DNA of 64,000 nucleotides. Source: Alphaproteobacteria bacterium (GTDB taxonomy: Bacteria; Pseudomonadota; Alphaproteobacteria; Acetobacterales; Acetobacteraceae). A program made the position numbers and the translations under genes. The stretch covers positions 79,153-143,152 of the forward strand of contig JADZEB010000027.1 of assembly GCA_020850755.1 (NCBI GenBank), written 5' to 3'. Of this stretch, positions 52,907 through 61,752 are shown in pieces. The first letter of the stretch is position 1, and each line of letters begins with the position of its first letter. The notes beneath the pieces are model-generated. The model saw nothing but the letters and a program-made list of their open reading frames with translations. It was not told the origin of the DNA and did not search any database.

Positions 52907-54895
52907 ATGTCCATCCCCTTCGACGTCATGGCCAGCAGCCTGGCCAACATGTTCACCCTCAGCATGCTTCCCTATCTGATGGGCGGGGTGTTGCTTGGCC
53001 TGATGGTCGGGGTCTTGCCGGCGCTGGGCGGCACCGCCGGGCTGTCGCTCCTGGTGCCGTTCGTGTTCGGCATGGAGCCGAACCAGGCGCTGGCGATGAT
53101 GACCGGGCTCCTGGCCACCGTGAACACGGGCGACACGCTGACATCGGTGCTGATGGGCGTGCCCGGCTCGGCGGCGAGCCAGGCGACCATCCTCGACGGC
53201 TTCCCGCTGGCCAAGAAGGGCCAGGCCGCGCGCGCCCTTTCCGCCGCCTATCTCGCCTCGATGATCGGCGGCCTGTTCGGCGCGCTGATGCTGTCGATGG
53301 CGATCGTCGTCGCGCGCCCCGTGATCCTGGCCTTCGGCACCGGCGAGATGCTGCTGCTCGTGCTGCTCGGCATCACCATGGTGTGCGTGCTCTCGGGCGC
53401 CAGCCTGGTCAAGGGATTGCTGGCCTGTGGTGTCGGCATGCTGCTCGGCGCGGTGGGCTCGGCCCCGGCGACCGGCGAGTACCGCATGGTCCTGAACATC
53501 GACTATCTCTATGACGGCCTGCCGCTGCCGGTGGTGGCGCTCGGCGTGTTCGCCCTGCCCGAGATCGTCGATCTCCTGCGCCGCGGCAAGGCGATCAGCG
53601 AGCGGATGGAGCTTGGCACCGGCTGGGGCCAGGGCGCGCGCGAATGCCTGCAGAATGTCGGGCTGATCCTGCGCACCTCGGGCATGGGCTGCCTGATCGG
53701 CGCCCTGCCGGGCATCGGCGGGTCGGTGGTGGACTGGATCGCCTATGGCCACACGGTGCAAAGCGCGCGCGACAAGTCGCAGTTCGGCAAGGGCGACATC
53801 CGCGGCGTCATCGGCGTGGAAGGCTCGAACAACGCGGTCCAGGGCGGGGCGCTGATCCCGACGCTGATCTTCGGCATCCCGGGCTCGGGTTCGACCGCGA
53901 TCTATCTCGGCGGCATCATCGTCATCGGCCTGCAGCCGGGCATGGCCATGGTCGAGCAGAACCTGGACACGGTCTATACCGTGATCTGGTCGCTGGCGAT
54001 CGCCAACGTGCTCGGTGCGGGGATCATGTATGCGATCTCCGGACAGACCGCGAAACTGACGACGATCCCCTACGTCTATCTCGCGCCCTTCATGCTGACG
54101 ATCGTCTTCTACGCCTCGTTCCAGTCGGGCGGGCGGACGGAGAATCTGGTGGCGCTGATCCTGGCGGGGGTGCTCGGCGTCTATCTGCGGCGGTTCGGCT
54201 ATTCGCGGCCCGCCTTCCTGATCGGCTTCGTGCTGCAGAACAACATCGAATCCTTCCTCTACCAGACGATCCAGTTCTACACGATCCAGACCCTGCTCAG
54301 CCGCTGGCTGATCTGGGTTCTGATCGCGCTGGTGGTGGTCTCGCTTGCGGCCGGCCTCAAGTTCCGGCCCAACTACTCGACCGAGGGCGAATCCACGCAC
54401 GGGCAGGAGCACAAGGTCGGTCCGCAGCTCGCCTTCCTGCTCGCGATCACGGGCTTTGCCGCCTTCTACCTGTTCGACGTGCACGACAAGATGATGCTCG
54501 GCGCCGTGTTCCCGGCCTCGGCGGCGGGAACGGTGCTGGTGCTGGCGCTGTTCGCGCTCTGGCGCTTCCTGCGCATGGACCCGAACGACGCCATCGTGTT
54601 CGACGCCGAAGTGGGCTGGCGCCAGCGCGAGGAGGGCTACCAGGCGAGCCTGCAACACTACATCTGGTGGATGCTGGGCTTCCTGGCGATGGTGCTGCTG
54701 TTCGGCTTCATGATCGCGCTGGTGGCCTTCTTCCTTGCCTTCCTGCGCGCGAAATCGACCGCCTCCTGGAGCAGCATCGGCATCATGACCGCCAGCATGG
54801 CTGCGGTGATGATGCTGATTTCGCACGTGATGGTGCTTTACCTGCCGGGCGGGCTGTTGCAGCAATGGGTCGACCTGCCCTGGCCGTTCAACTGA
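52907..54895 (+). CDS. TctA-TctB fusion permease
   Basis: A 662-residue membrane protein. Residues 1-490 are TctA: LLGLMVGVLPALGGTAGLSL, GSAASQATILDGFPLAKKGQ, GVEGSNNAVQGGALIPTLIF and FGIPGSGSTAIYLGGIIVIG. A hydrophilic linker (RPNYSTEGESTHGQEHK) joins a C-terminal TctB-like domain of about 160 residues with four membrane segments (GPQLAFLLAITGFAAFYLFD and onward). The family normally encodes TctB as a separate small subunit, as at 6322-6768 in this same window. The fusion enforces 1:1 assembly. Confidence 0.88.
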   Translation: MSIPFDVMASSLANMFTLSMLPYLMGGVLLGLMVGVLPALGGTAGLSLLVPFVFGMEPNQALAMMTGLLATVNTGDTLTSVLMGVPGSAASQATILDGFPLAKKGQAARALSAAYLASMIGGLFGALMLSMAIVVARPVILAFGTGEMLLLVLLGITMVCVLSGASLVKGLLACGVGMLLGAVGSAPATGEYRMVLNIDYLYDGLPLPVVALGVFALPEIVDLLRRGKAISERMELGTGWGQGARECLQNVGLILRTSGMGCLIGALPGIGGSVVDWIAYGHTVQSARDKSQFGKGDIRGVIGVEGSNNAVQGGALIPTLIFGIPGSGSTAIYLGGIIVIGLQPGMAMVEQNLDTVYTVIWSLAIANVLGAGIMYAISGQTAKLTTIPYVYLAPFMLTIVFYASFQSGGRTENLVALILAGVLGVYLRRFGYSRPAFLIGFVLQNNIESFLYQTIQFYTIQTLLSRWLIWVLIALVVVSLAAGLKFRPNYSTEGESTHGQEHKVGPQLAFLLAITGFAAFYLFDVHDKMMLGAVFPASAAGTVLVLALFALWRFLRMDPNDAIVFDAEVGWRQREEGYQASLQHYIWWMLGFLAMVLLFGFMIALVAFFLAFLRAKSTASWSSIGIMTASMAAVMMLISHVMVLYLPGGLLQQWVDLPWPFN

Positions 54896-55194
54896 TAGGG
54901 CGCGGGCGGCGCGCGGCCGAGGCGCGAGCGGCCCGGGCATTGCCCCGCGGCCGGAGCCACGCCCCCGCGCCGGGCCCGATCCGTTGAAGGCGGCTTTCCG
55001 GGTCCTGCCTCGCCTCGCCGCGCCGCCCGATCCCGGACCGCACGCCCCTGCCGGCGCGGCGCGGCCCTGCCCTGCGCTGCGCCAAGCCGTCTTGCCATGT
55101 CGGCCGGCTCGGAGGATAGTCCGCCCGCGCCGTGGCTGGCCCCTTCCGGGGACCGCCCGGCCACCGGTTCGGCTATCCAGAGAAGGATGGGGCT

Positions 55195-56673
55195 ATGCCC
55201 GATTTTGATGTCATTGTGATCGGCGCCGGCAACGCGGCGTTTGCTGCCGCGGTGTCCGCGCGCAAGGCCGGCGCCAACAAGGTGCTGGTGCTGGAGAAGG
55301 CCACCGAGGAGGAGCGCGGCGGCAACACCTACTTCTCCGGCGGCCTGCTGCGCTTTGCCTTCGACACGGTCGAGCAGCTGCACCGCCTGGTGCCCGACGC
55401 CGAGAAGGACTTCCCCGGCTTCAATGCCGGCATCGAGGCCTACAACAAGGACGCGTTCCGCGCCGACCTGCACCGCATGACCGACGGGCGCACCGACCCC
55501 GAGCTGTCGGAGCTCCTGATCAACGAGAGCTACAACACGGTCTGCTGGATGAAGGAAGTGGGCCGCATCCCGATGGAGCCGGCGCTCTCGCTCGGCGGCG
55601 TGCGGGTGGGCAATGTCATCAAGTGGCCCAAGGGCGCGATCATCCGCGCCGTGCATGAGGGCGTCGGCCTGTCCGAGCACTGGTTCGAGACCGCCGAGCA
55701 CGAGGGCGTGGAGATCCGCTACGAGAGCGCGGCCCGCAGCCTGATCCAGGATGCCCGCGGCCGCGTCACCGGCGTCACCGTGCAGGGGCCGGACAAGCTC
55801 TATGACGTCTCGGCCAAGGCGGTGGTGCTGGCCTCCGGCGGCTTCGAGGCCAACCAGGCCTGGCGCGCCCAGTATCTCGGCCGCCCGTGGGACCATGCCA
55901 TCGTCCGCGGCACGCGCCACAACCAGGGCGACGGGCTGCGCATGGCGATCGAGGCGGGTGCGATGCAGATCGGCCAGTGGTCGGGCTGCCACGCCACGCC
56001 GATCAACGCCGAGGCCGCGCCCTATGGCGTGCGCAACATGACCGACAAGACCAACCGCCTGTCCTATCCCTACGGCGTGATGGTCAACCTCGAGGGTGTG
56101 CGCTTCATCGACGAGGCGCCCGACTTCCAGTTCTTCACCTATGCCAAGTATGGCGGCATCCTGCTCAACCAGCCGGGCGGCTTCATCTACCAGTTCTTCG
56201 ACAAGAAGGTGTTCCACCTGCTCGAGGGCCGCTACTCGACCTCGGTGCCGCTGGAGGCAGACACGCTCGAGGCCCTGGTCGACCAGACCAAGATCTGGAA
56301 CAAGGACCGCGCCAAGGAGACGCTGCTCGGCTTCAATCGCGCGGCCGGCCATGGCGGCCCCTTCAATCCGGGCGAGCTGGACGGGCTGCACACCAAGGGC
56401 CTCGCGGTTCCCAAGACCAACTGGGCCCAGGCGCTCGACACGCCGCCCTTCCGGGCCTATCCGGTCACGGGCGGCATCACCTTCTCGTTCGGCGGCCTCA
56501 AGGTCGACACCAAGGCGCGTGTGCTGAACACGGGCTGGCGTCCGATCCCCGGCCTCTATTGCTGCGGCGAGATGGTGGGCAACCTGTTCCACGGCAACTA
56601 TCCGGGCGGCTCGGGCCTCACCTCGGGTGCGACCTTCGGGCGCATCGCCGGCGCCAACGCCGCGGGCGAGTAG
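55195..56673 (+). CDS. FAD-dependent tricarballylate dehydrogenase-like flavoprotein (copy 2)
   Basis: A 492-residue paralogue of the flavoprotein at 46185. It has FDVIVIGAGNAAFAAAVSAR and ERGGNTYFSGGLLRFAFDTV, the capping domain, FFTYAKYGGILLNQPGGFIY and the C-terminal FAD site IPGLYCCGEMVGNLFHGNYP. The two copies share the same architecture but differ strongly in the substrate cap (here LGGVRVGNVIKWPKGAII), so different substrates are likely. AAGGA precedes the ATG. It is 299 bp downstream of the carrier gene in the same direction and followed by a strong terminator. Confidence 0.87.
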   Translation: MPDFDVIVIGAGNAAFAAAVSARKAGANKVLVLEKATEEERGGNTYFSGGLLRFAFDTVEQLHRLVPDAEKDFPGFNAGIEAYNKDAFRADLHRMTDGRTDPELSELLINESYNTVCWMKEVGRIPMEPALSLGGVRVGNVIKWPKGAIIRAVHEGVGLSEHWFETAEHEGVEIRYESAARSLIQDARGRVTGVTVQGPDKLYDVSAKAVVLASGGFEANQAWRAQYLGRPWDHAIVRGTRHNQGDGLRMAIEAGAMQIGQWSGCHATPINAEAAPYGVRNMTDKTNRLSYPYGVMVNLEGVRFIDEAPDFQFFTYAKYGGILLNQPGGFIYQFFDKKVFHLLEGRYSTSVPLEADTLEALVDQTKIWNKDRAKETLLGFNRAAGHGGPFNPGELDGLHTKGLAVPKTNWAQALDTPPFRAYPVTGGITFSFGGLKVDTKARVLNTGWRPIPGLYCCGEMVGNLFHGNYPGGSGLTSGATFGRIAGANAAGE

Positions 56674-56723
56674 GCCGGGCAGGAGTGGCGCGGCGCCCGT
56701 TCGCCGCGCCGTGCACGGACAAT

Positions 56724-56760
56724 GGGGCGGCAGGGGGAACCTTGCCGCCCCGTCCTTTTT
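56724..56760 (+). terminator. Intrinsic terminator after the second flavoprotein gene
   Basis: A 9-bp stem GGGGCGGCA/TGCCGCCCC (56724-56732 with 56743-56751) is followed by GTCCTTTTT. It ends the tricarboxylate locus and lies between convergent genes. Confidence 0.85.
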
Positions 56761-56772
56761 CCACGCTCGGCC

Positions 56773-57285
56773 TCAGCCCTCGTTCTTCGGCGGGGCGATG
56801 CCAGCCATGCGCAGCAGATAGCGCACATGGTCGTCGGCCGGCACGAAGCTGTCATAAAGCCGCCGCGCGGAATTGTCGGCCCGCGTCATCCAGTAGAGCC
56901 GCGCCCAACCCTGCTCGCGCGCGCGATCGCGCAGGAACGCGATCATGGCGCGCCCCAGGCCCTGCCCGCGCGCCTCGGGCACGACATAGAGATCCTCCAG
57001 ATAGCAGAGCTGCTCGGTGCCCCAGCTGTAGGGATGCAGCACGTAATGGGCGAAGCCCTGCACCTCGCCCTCGTCATCCTCGACGACGATGCCATAGATC
57101 GAGGTCTCGGGGTCGAACAGCCGCCGCCACAGCGCATCGGTGACATGCTCGGGCACGCTGACGCCGTAGAAGCGGCAATAGCCGTCCCAGAGCGTGCGCC
57201 ATTCGGCCTCGTCCTCGGGGTCGATGTCGCGCACCAGCGGCGCGTCCTCGTCCGGTTCCGGCAGGGCGGCGCCCTCCATGCTCAT
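56773..57285 (-). CDS. GNAT-family N-acetyltransferase
   Basis: A 170-residue GNAT enzyme. VPEARGQGLGRAMIAFLRDR is the acetyl-CoA pyrophosphate loop and helix. VQGFAHYVLHPYSWGTEQLC and YLEDLYVV are the central strands, with LYWMTRADNSARRLYDSF following. It resembles diamine or amino-acid acetyltransferases. Its ATG overlaps the gluQ stop (ATGA), so it is translated from the same mRNA as a tRNA-modification enzyme. The acceptor is unknown. Confidence 0.9.
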   Translation of the reverse strand: MSMEGAALPEPDEDAPLVRDIDPEDEAEWRTLWDGYCRFYGVSVPEHVTDALWRRLFDPETSIYGIVVEDDEGEVQGFAHYVLHPYSWGTEQLCYLEDLYVVPEARGQGLGRAMIAFLRDRAREQGWARLYWMTRADNSARRLYDSFVPADDHVRYLLRMAGIAPPKNEG

Positions 57286-58199
57286 GGGTCTGGGAATCCC
57301 GCCAGGGCGCGCACCGCGGCCGGGCTGTGGCCGGCTTCGCGCAGGCTGCGCAAGGTAAGCGCCTTGTCGCGCTTGGCATAGCGCCGGCCTGCGGCGTCGG
57401 TGAGCAGCGGATGGTGGCGATAGCGCGGCGCGGGCCAGCCCATCAGCGCCTGCAACAGGCGGTGGATGTCGGTGGCCGCGAACAGGTCCGCCCCGCGCAC
57501 GACCAGGCTCACGCCTTGCAGCGCATCGTCATGCGTGACGCAAAGGTGGTAGCTCGCCGGCACGTCCTTGCGCGCGAGCACGATGTCGCCGAAGCGGGCC
57601 GGATCGCAGGCGATGCTCCCGCGCCCTTCCTCCTCGAACGCGAGCACAGGCACGCGCTTGCGCGCGAGCGCGCCGAGCGCCGCTGCCATGTCCAGCCGGA
57701 GCGCATAGCCCTCGCCCGCCGCGATCCGCCGCGCCCGCGCCGGCGCATCGAGGGCGCGGCAGGTGCCGGGATAGACCGGCCCATCGGGGCCGGTCCTCGA
57801 CGCCCAGTGCGGCGCCGCCGCCGCCTCGGCGATGTCCTTGCGCGTGCAGAAGCAGGGATAGGTCAGCCCCCGCCCCGCCAGCCGGTCCAGCACGGCGCGA
57901 TAGTCCGCCAGATGGCGCGACTGGACACGGACGGGCGTCTCCCAGGTCAGGCCGAGCCAGGCCAGGTCCTCCTCGATCGCGTCGGCGTATTCGGGCTTGC
58001 AGCGCGCCGGGTCGATATCCTCGATGCGCAACAGGAAGCGCCCGCCCTTGGCGCGCGCGGCACGGAACGCCGCCAGCGCCGAGTGCGCATGGCCGAGATG
58101 GAGATGGCCGGTCGGGCTCGGCGCGAAGCGCGTGACCAGGGGCGCGGGTGCGGATGACGCCGACCCTGCTGGCGCGTCCTTGAGGGTTGCATCCGGCAT
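57282..58199 (-). CDS. gluQ: Glutamyl-Q tRNA(Asp) synthetase
   Basis: A 305-residue truncated GluRS paralogue that glutamylates the queuosine of tRNA-Asp. It has the HIGH-type motif PSPTGHLHLGHAHSA and LRIEDIDPARCKPEY. A zinc-ligand region follows (CFCTRKD, with Tyr and Cys at YPGTCRAL). The KMSKS-type loop is YAKRDKALTL. The anticodon-binding domain of true GltX is absent, which distinguishes it. Alternative upstream starts were not needed: MPDATLKDAPAG is preceded by the divergent hydrolase region. Confidence 0.95.
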   Translation of the reverse strand: MPDATLKDAPAGSASSAPAPLVTRFAPSPTGHLHLGHAHSALAAFRAARAKGGRFLLRIEDIDPARCKPEYADAIEEDLAWLGLTWETPVRVQSRHLADYRAVLDRLAGRGLTYPCFCTRKDIAEAAAAPHWASRTGPDGPVYPGTCRALDAPARARRIAAGEGYALRLDMAAALGALARKRVPVLAFEEEGRGSIACDPARFGDIVLARKDVPASYHLCVTHDDALQGVSLVVRGADLFAATDIHRLLQALMGWPAPRYRHHPLLTDAAGRRYAKRDKALTLRSLREAGHSPAAVRALAGFPDP

Positions 58200-58266
58200 G
58201 GCGGCACTCTATCCCGATGTCGGCCCCTGGTCGAAGCCCCAGGGACACGCAACCCGGAGCCGATCC

Positions 58267-58953
58267 ATGCCGCCTGCCCCGCCCCTGACGCTTTCCGGCC
58301 CGAGCCGCCCACCCGCCTCCGGCGGCCGGCCGCGCCAGATCGTCGTGCTCTGCCACGGCGTCGGCGCCGACGGCAACGACCTGTTCGACATCGCCGCGAT
58401 ATGGGCGCAGGCGCTGCCCGATGCGCTGTTCCTCTCGCCGCACGCGCCCTTCCCCTGCGACATGTGGCCCTCGGGGCGGCAATGGTTCAGCCTCCAGGAC
58501 CGCAGCCCGCCGGCGCTGGAAGCCGGCACGCGGCTCGCCGCCGGCATCCTCAATGCCTGGCTCGACGAGCAGTTGGCCGCACACGACCTGCCCGGCAGCG
58601 CGCTCGGCATGATGGGCTTCAGCCAGGGCGCGATGACGGTGCTGTTCGCGGGCCTGCGCCGGCCGGTGCCGCCGGCCTGCATCCTCGGCTATTCGGGGCG
58701 CATGATCGGCGCCGAGAGCCTGCGCACGGAGATTTCCGGCCGTCCGCCCGTGCTGCTGGTGCATGGCGAGGACGACCCCGTGGTGCCGGTGGAAGCAACG
58801 CGGGCGAGCGAGGCGGCGTTGCAGGCGCTCGGCGTGCCGGTAACCGCCTTCTACCGAGATGGCTTGCAGCACGGCATCGACGAGGAGGGCCTGATCGTCG
58901 GCGGCGGCATGCTGGCCGAATCGCTGCTGGGTCGCGACGGCGCGCAAGCCTGA
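58267..58953 (+). CDS. Phospholipase/carboxylesterase-type alpha/beta hydrolase
   Basis: A 228-residue hydrolase of the YpfH/acyl-protein thioesterase group. The oxyanion motif is VVLCHGVGADGNDLFD, the nucleophile serine is in MMGFSQGAMTVL, the aspartate in HGEDDPVVPVE and the histidine in DGLQHGIDEEG. There is no signal peptide. A longer in-frame version from 58198 would run into the gluQ start region and was rejected. It is divergent from gluQ by 67 bp. Confidence 0.92.
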   Translation: MPPAPPLTLSGPSRPPASGGRPRQIVVLCHGVGADGNDLFDIAAIWAQALPDALFLSPHAPFPCDMWPSGRQWFSLQDRSPPALEAGTRLAAGILNAWLDEQLAAHDLPGSALGMMGFSQGAMTVLFAGLRRPVPPACILGYSGRMIGAESLRTEISGRPPVLLVHGEDDPVVPVEATRASEAALQALGVPVTAFYRDGLQHGIDEEGLIVGGGMLAESLLGRDGAQA

Positions 58954-59145
58954 GCGCCGCCCCCACCGGCGCCGCACCGTGATGTTTCCATGACCGACCG
59001 GCGACTGGCCGGCGGCCATCTTGCGTTTTCCCCGGCGCTCCGCCATAAACCCCGGCAGGATCGTGCGGAGCACCAAATCTGGTGCCGCCCGGCCTGACCG
59101 GGCAGCACCGATTGCGGCGCGCCGCGCGCGATGGGAGAGCGCTGC

Positions 59146-59706
59146 GTGCCCGATGGTATGCGACAATTCCCTGCGCTGGTCTTGAACGCGGATTTCCGTC
59201 CGCTGTCCTATTTCCCGTTGTCGCTCTGGTCCTGGCAGGACGCGATCAAGGCGGTGGTGCTCGATCGCGTCTCGGTGCTGTCCGAATACGACATGATGGT
59301 GCACAGCCCGAGCCAGGCGATGCGCCTGCCTTCGGTGATCGCGCTCAAGGAATACATCCCCGGCGCGCGCCGCCCGGCCTTCACGCGCTTCAACGTGTTC
59401 CTGCGCGACTGTTTCGAGTGCCAGTATTGCGGCGAGAACTACCCGGCCCCCGACCTGACATTCGACCATGTCGTGCCGCGTTCGCGCGGCGGGCGCACGA
59501 CCTGGGAGAATGTCGTCACCGCCTGTTCCTGCTGCAACCTGCGCAAGGGCAACCGCCTGCCGCGCGAGTGCAGGATGTGGCCGCGCCAGGCGCCGCGCCA
59601 GCCGACGAGCTGGGAATTGCAGGACAATGGCCGCGGCTTCCCGCCCAACTATCTGCACCAGAGCTGGCGCGACTATCTCTACTGGGACACCGAACTGGAG
59701 AGCTGA
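59146..59706 (+). CDS. HNH endonuclease family protein
   Basis: A 186-residue protein with an HNH nuclease domain at about residues 87-140. CQYCGE begins a zinc knuckle, DLTFDHVVPRSRGGRTTWEN is the catalytic DHxxP segment, and CSCCNLRKGNR ends the fold. The N-terminus (FPALVLNADFRPLSYFPLSL) matches a widespread bacterial HNH subfamily found as single chromosomal genes. A GTG start at 59146 is favoured by the GGGAGAG six to seven bases upstream; ATGs at 59131 and 59158 are alternatives. No toxin or restriction partner is nearby. Confidence 0.9.
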   Translation: MPDGMRQFPALVLNADFRPLSYFPLSLWSWQDAIKAVVLDRVSVLSEYDMMVHSPSQAMRLPSVIALKEYIPGARRPAFTRFNVFLRDCFECQYCGENYPAPDLTFDHVVPRSRGGRTTWENVVTACSCCNLRKGNRLPRECRMWPRQAPRQPTSWELQDNGRGFPPNYLHQSWRDYLYWDTELES

Positions 59707-59746
59707 GGCGGGCGGGCCTTGCACACACGCCGCCGCGCCGCGCCCT

Positions 59747-60364
59747 TCAGAACCGCTCCGACAGCCAGATCGCCGCGCGCGAGCCGGCCTTGATCGCCTC
59801 CGACAGCAGGCGATAGCCGGGCGCGAGTTCCGCCTCGTGCTCCAACCCGATGTCGCGATGCTCGACCTCCTCGGCGCGGAAGCGCTCGATGGTCGCGCGC
59901 AGCGGCGCCTCGTCCTCGCCAAGCTGCTCGGCCTGGCGGCGGTAATGCTCGTCGATCACGGTTTCCACCGCCACCGTGCAGGCCATCGCCGCGCGGCTGC
60001 CCAAGAGCGCCGTCGCCGCGCCGAGCGCGAAGCCCGCCACATGCCAGAGCGGTTGCAGCACGGTGGGCCGCACGCCGCGATCGGCGATCATGGTGGCGAA
60101 GGTTTCGAGGTGCACGCGCTCCTGCTCGGCCATGTGCTCGAGCAGTTCGCGTTTGTCGGTGTGGCCGAGCACGGCAAGCTGGCCGGCATAGATCCGCGCC
60201 GCGCCATACTCCCCGGCATGGTTGACGCGGATGAAGCGCCCCAGCATCTCGCGCGGGGTGGGATCGCCGGGGTTGCGCCCCTCCCCTGTCCGGCGCGGGT
60301 GGGGCGGTGCCCCGTCTTCGCTGCCCTCGGCCGCCACGTCCGAGGGACGGTCGGGATCGCTCAT
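59747..60364 (-). CDS. coq7: Demethoxyubiquinone hydroxylase (Coq7)
   Basis: A 205-residue diiron hydroxylase of ubiquinone biosynthesis (C6 hydroxylation). Iron ligands are in VNHAGEYGAARIYAGQ, EQERVHLETF, AVETVIDEHY and EEVEHRDIGLEH, the complete set. The first 38 residues are a hydrophilic extension. Its ATG overlaps the dsbB stop. Coq7, instead of the flavin monooxygenase UbiF, supports an alphaproteobacterial origin. It is oxygen-dependent, in keeping with an aerobic lifestyle. Confidence 0.95.
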   Translation of the reverse strand: MSDPDRPSDVAAEGSEDGAPPHPRRTGEGRNPGDPTPREMLGRFIRVNHAGEYGAARIYAGQLAVLGHTDKRELLEHMAEQERVHLETFATMIADRGVRPTVLQPLWHVAGFALGAATALLGSRAAMACTVAVETVIDEHYRRQAEQLGEDEAPLRATIERFRAEEVEHRDIGLEHEAELAPGYRLLSEAIKAGSRAAIWLSERF

Positions 60365-60870
60365 CGCTCCGTCCTCCGTGTCAGCATCAGCCACACCAGC
60401 ACCAGCGCGCCGAACGCCCCGGCATAGACCGCGTTCCATCCCGCCATCGACAGGCCGAGGAAGCGGAACGCCACCTCGTCGCAGCGGATGATCGGGGCGG
60501 CGGTAAGCTGGGCGAGCAGGTCCTCGACCGTGCGCGCCGTCGCCGCGGGCGCCGCGCAGCCGGCAACGAAGCTCTCCCACCATTTGGCCTCGACCCCGAC
60601 ATGGTAAAGGGCGAGCGAGGCATTGCCGAGGAAAAGGCCCGCGACCAGCGCCAGCGCCGCCCGCCGCGCCGCGCCCGTCGGCAGCAGCGGCACGGCCAGA
60701 CCGAGCGCGATCACGATCCAGTAGGGATAGCGCTGGCCGTAGCAGAGCGGGCAGGGCTGCAACCCGCCCCAGTACTGCGAACCGAGCGCGCCGGCCAGCG
60801 CCGCGGTGGCCGCAAGCGCGGCCACAAGGCCGAGGCGGGTGGCGGAGAGCCGGGCGAGGCAGGCGGGCAT
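60361..60870 (-). CDS. dsbB: Disulfide bond formation protein DsbB
   Basis: A 169-residue, four-segment inner-membrane protein that reoxidises DsbA using quinone. The first redox pair is Cys40/Cys43 (QPCPLCYGQRYPYW) and the second is Cys105/Cys130 in the long periplasmic loop. An adjacent GTG (60873) is an alternative start. It is coupled to coq7 by a 4-bp overlap, so a quinone-reducing enzyme and a quinone-biosynthesis enzyme are made together. Confidence 0.94.
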   Translation of the reverse strand: MPACLARLSATRLGLVAALAATAALAGALGSQYWGGLQPCPLCYGQRYPYWIVIALGLAVPLLPTGAARRAALALVAGLFLGNASLALYHVGVEAKWWESFVAGCAAPAATARTVEDLLAQLTAAPIIRCDEVAFRFLGLSMAGWNAVYAGAFGALVLVWLMLTRRTER

Positions 60871-60979
60871 CACGCCCCGGGATATAGCCCCGCGCCGGCC
60901 GCCGCGCTACGGTCTTGCGGAACGGGCGCCCGCGCGGATGCGCGCACCCGCGCCGCACACCGGGAAGGGACACGCCGCC

Positions 60980-61603
60980 ATGCGCAGGATCTGGGGCCGC
61001 AAATCGTCGATCAACGTGATGAAGGTCCTGTGGGCCTGCGAGGAGCTTGGCCTGCCCTATGAACGCATCGATGTCGGCGGCGCCTTCGGTGGCACCAGGA
61101 CGCCCGAATACCTGGCGATGAATCCGAACTCGCTGATCCCGACGCTCCAGGAGGACAATTTCACCCTGTGGGAGAGCAACGCGATCGTGCGCTATCTCGG
61201 CCATGCCTACGGCGCCAAGGGCGGGCTCTGGCCGCAGGACCCGCGCGCGCGCGCCGACATCGATCGCTGGATGGACTGGCAGGTCAGCACGATCGGGGAA
61301 TCGATGCGCATCTGCTTCTGGACGCTGATCCGCACCCCGCCCGAGAAGCGCGACATGGCGGCGGTGGCGAAGGCGCGCGAGGATCTGTTGCCGAAATGGG
61401 CGCGGCTAGATGCGCACATGGCCAACCGTGCCTATATCGGCGGGCCTGCCTTCACGCTCGGCGACATCCCGCTCGGCTGCTACGCGCATCGCTGGCTGTC
61501 GCTGCCGCTCGACCGGCCGGCGGTACCGAACATCGAGGCCTGGTATGGCCGGCTGAAGGAGCGGCCGGGTTACGCCAAGTGGGTGGCGGTGCCGCTGGAA
61601 TAG
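60980..61603 (+). CDS. Glutathione S-transferase family protein
   Basis: A 207-residue cytosolic GST. The thioredoxin-like half is IWGRKSSINVMKVLWACEEL with the cis-proline and glutathione-binding LIPTLQEDNFTLWESNAIVR. The helical half includes GDIPLGCYAHRWLSLPLDRP. Ser9/Ser10 are candidates for the thiol-activating residue, as in theta/beta-type enzymes. The start follows GGGAAGGGA. It converges with the TauE gene, and repeat copy C fills the gap. Confidence 0.92.
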   Translation: MRRIWGRKSSINVMKVLWACEELGLPYERIDVGGAFGGTRTPEYLAMNPNSLIPTLQEDNFTLWESNAIVRYLGHAYGAKGGLWPQDPRARADIDRWMDWQVSTIGESMRICFWTLIRTPPEKRDMAAVAKAREDLLPKWARLDAHMANRAYIGGPAFTLGDIPLGCYAHRWLSLPLDRPAVPNIEAWYGRLKERPGYAKWVAVPLE

Positions 61604-61622
61604 GGCGCGCCGCCCGCGCCCG

Positions 61623-61752
61623 CTAGAGCAGCGTCCGATCTGGCGGAACCGAAGCGCGGCTCCACCAGATCGGACCAAGCTGCTCGCACACCACAAGTTT
61701 CTCGGGCACGACTTCCGTTCGGCTGATCGAAGCCGAACGGAACGTGCCCTAG
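61623..61752 (+). repeat. 130-bp double-hairpin element, copy C
   Basis: The third 130-bp copy, with CTAG at both ends (61623-61626 and 61749-61752). Hairpin 1 pairs TCCGATCTGG with CCAGATCGGA. Hairpin 2 pairs TTCCGTTCGGCT with AGCCGAACGGAA and is enclosed by GGGCACG/CGTGCCC. It lies between the convergent GST and TauE genes. The right CTAG provides the TAG stop of the TauE gene. Confidence 0.95.

Noticed and set aside
52868..54940. A 690-codon minus-strand frame opposite the TctA-TctB fusion
   Set aside because: His/Asp/Gln-rich antisense product without motifs.
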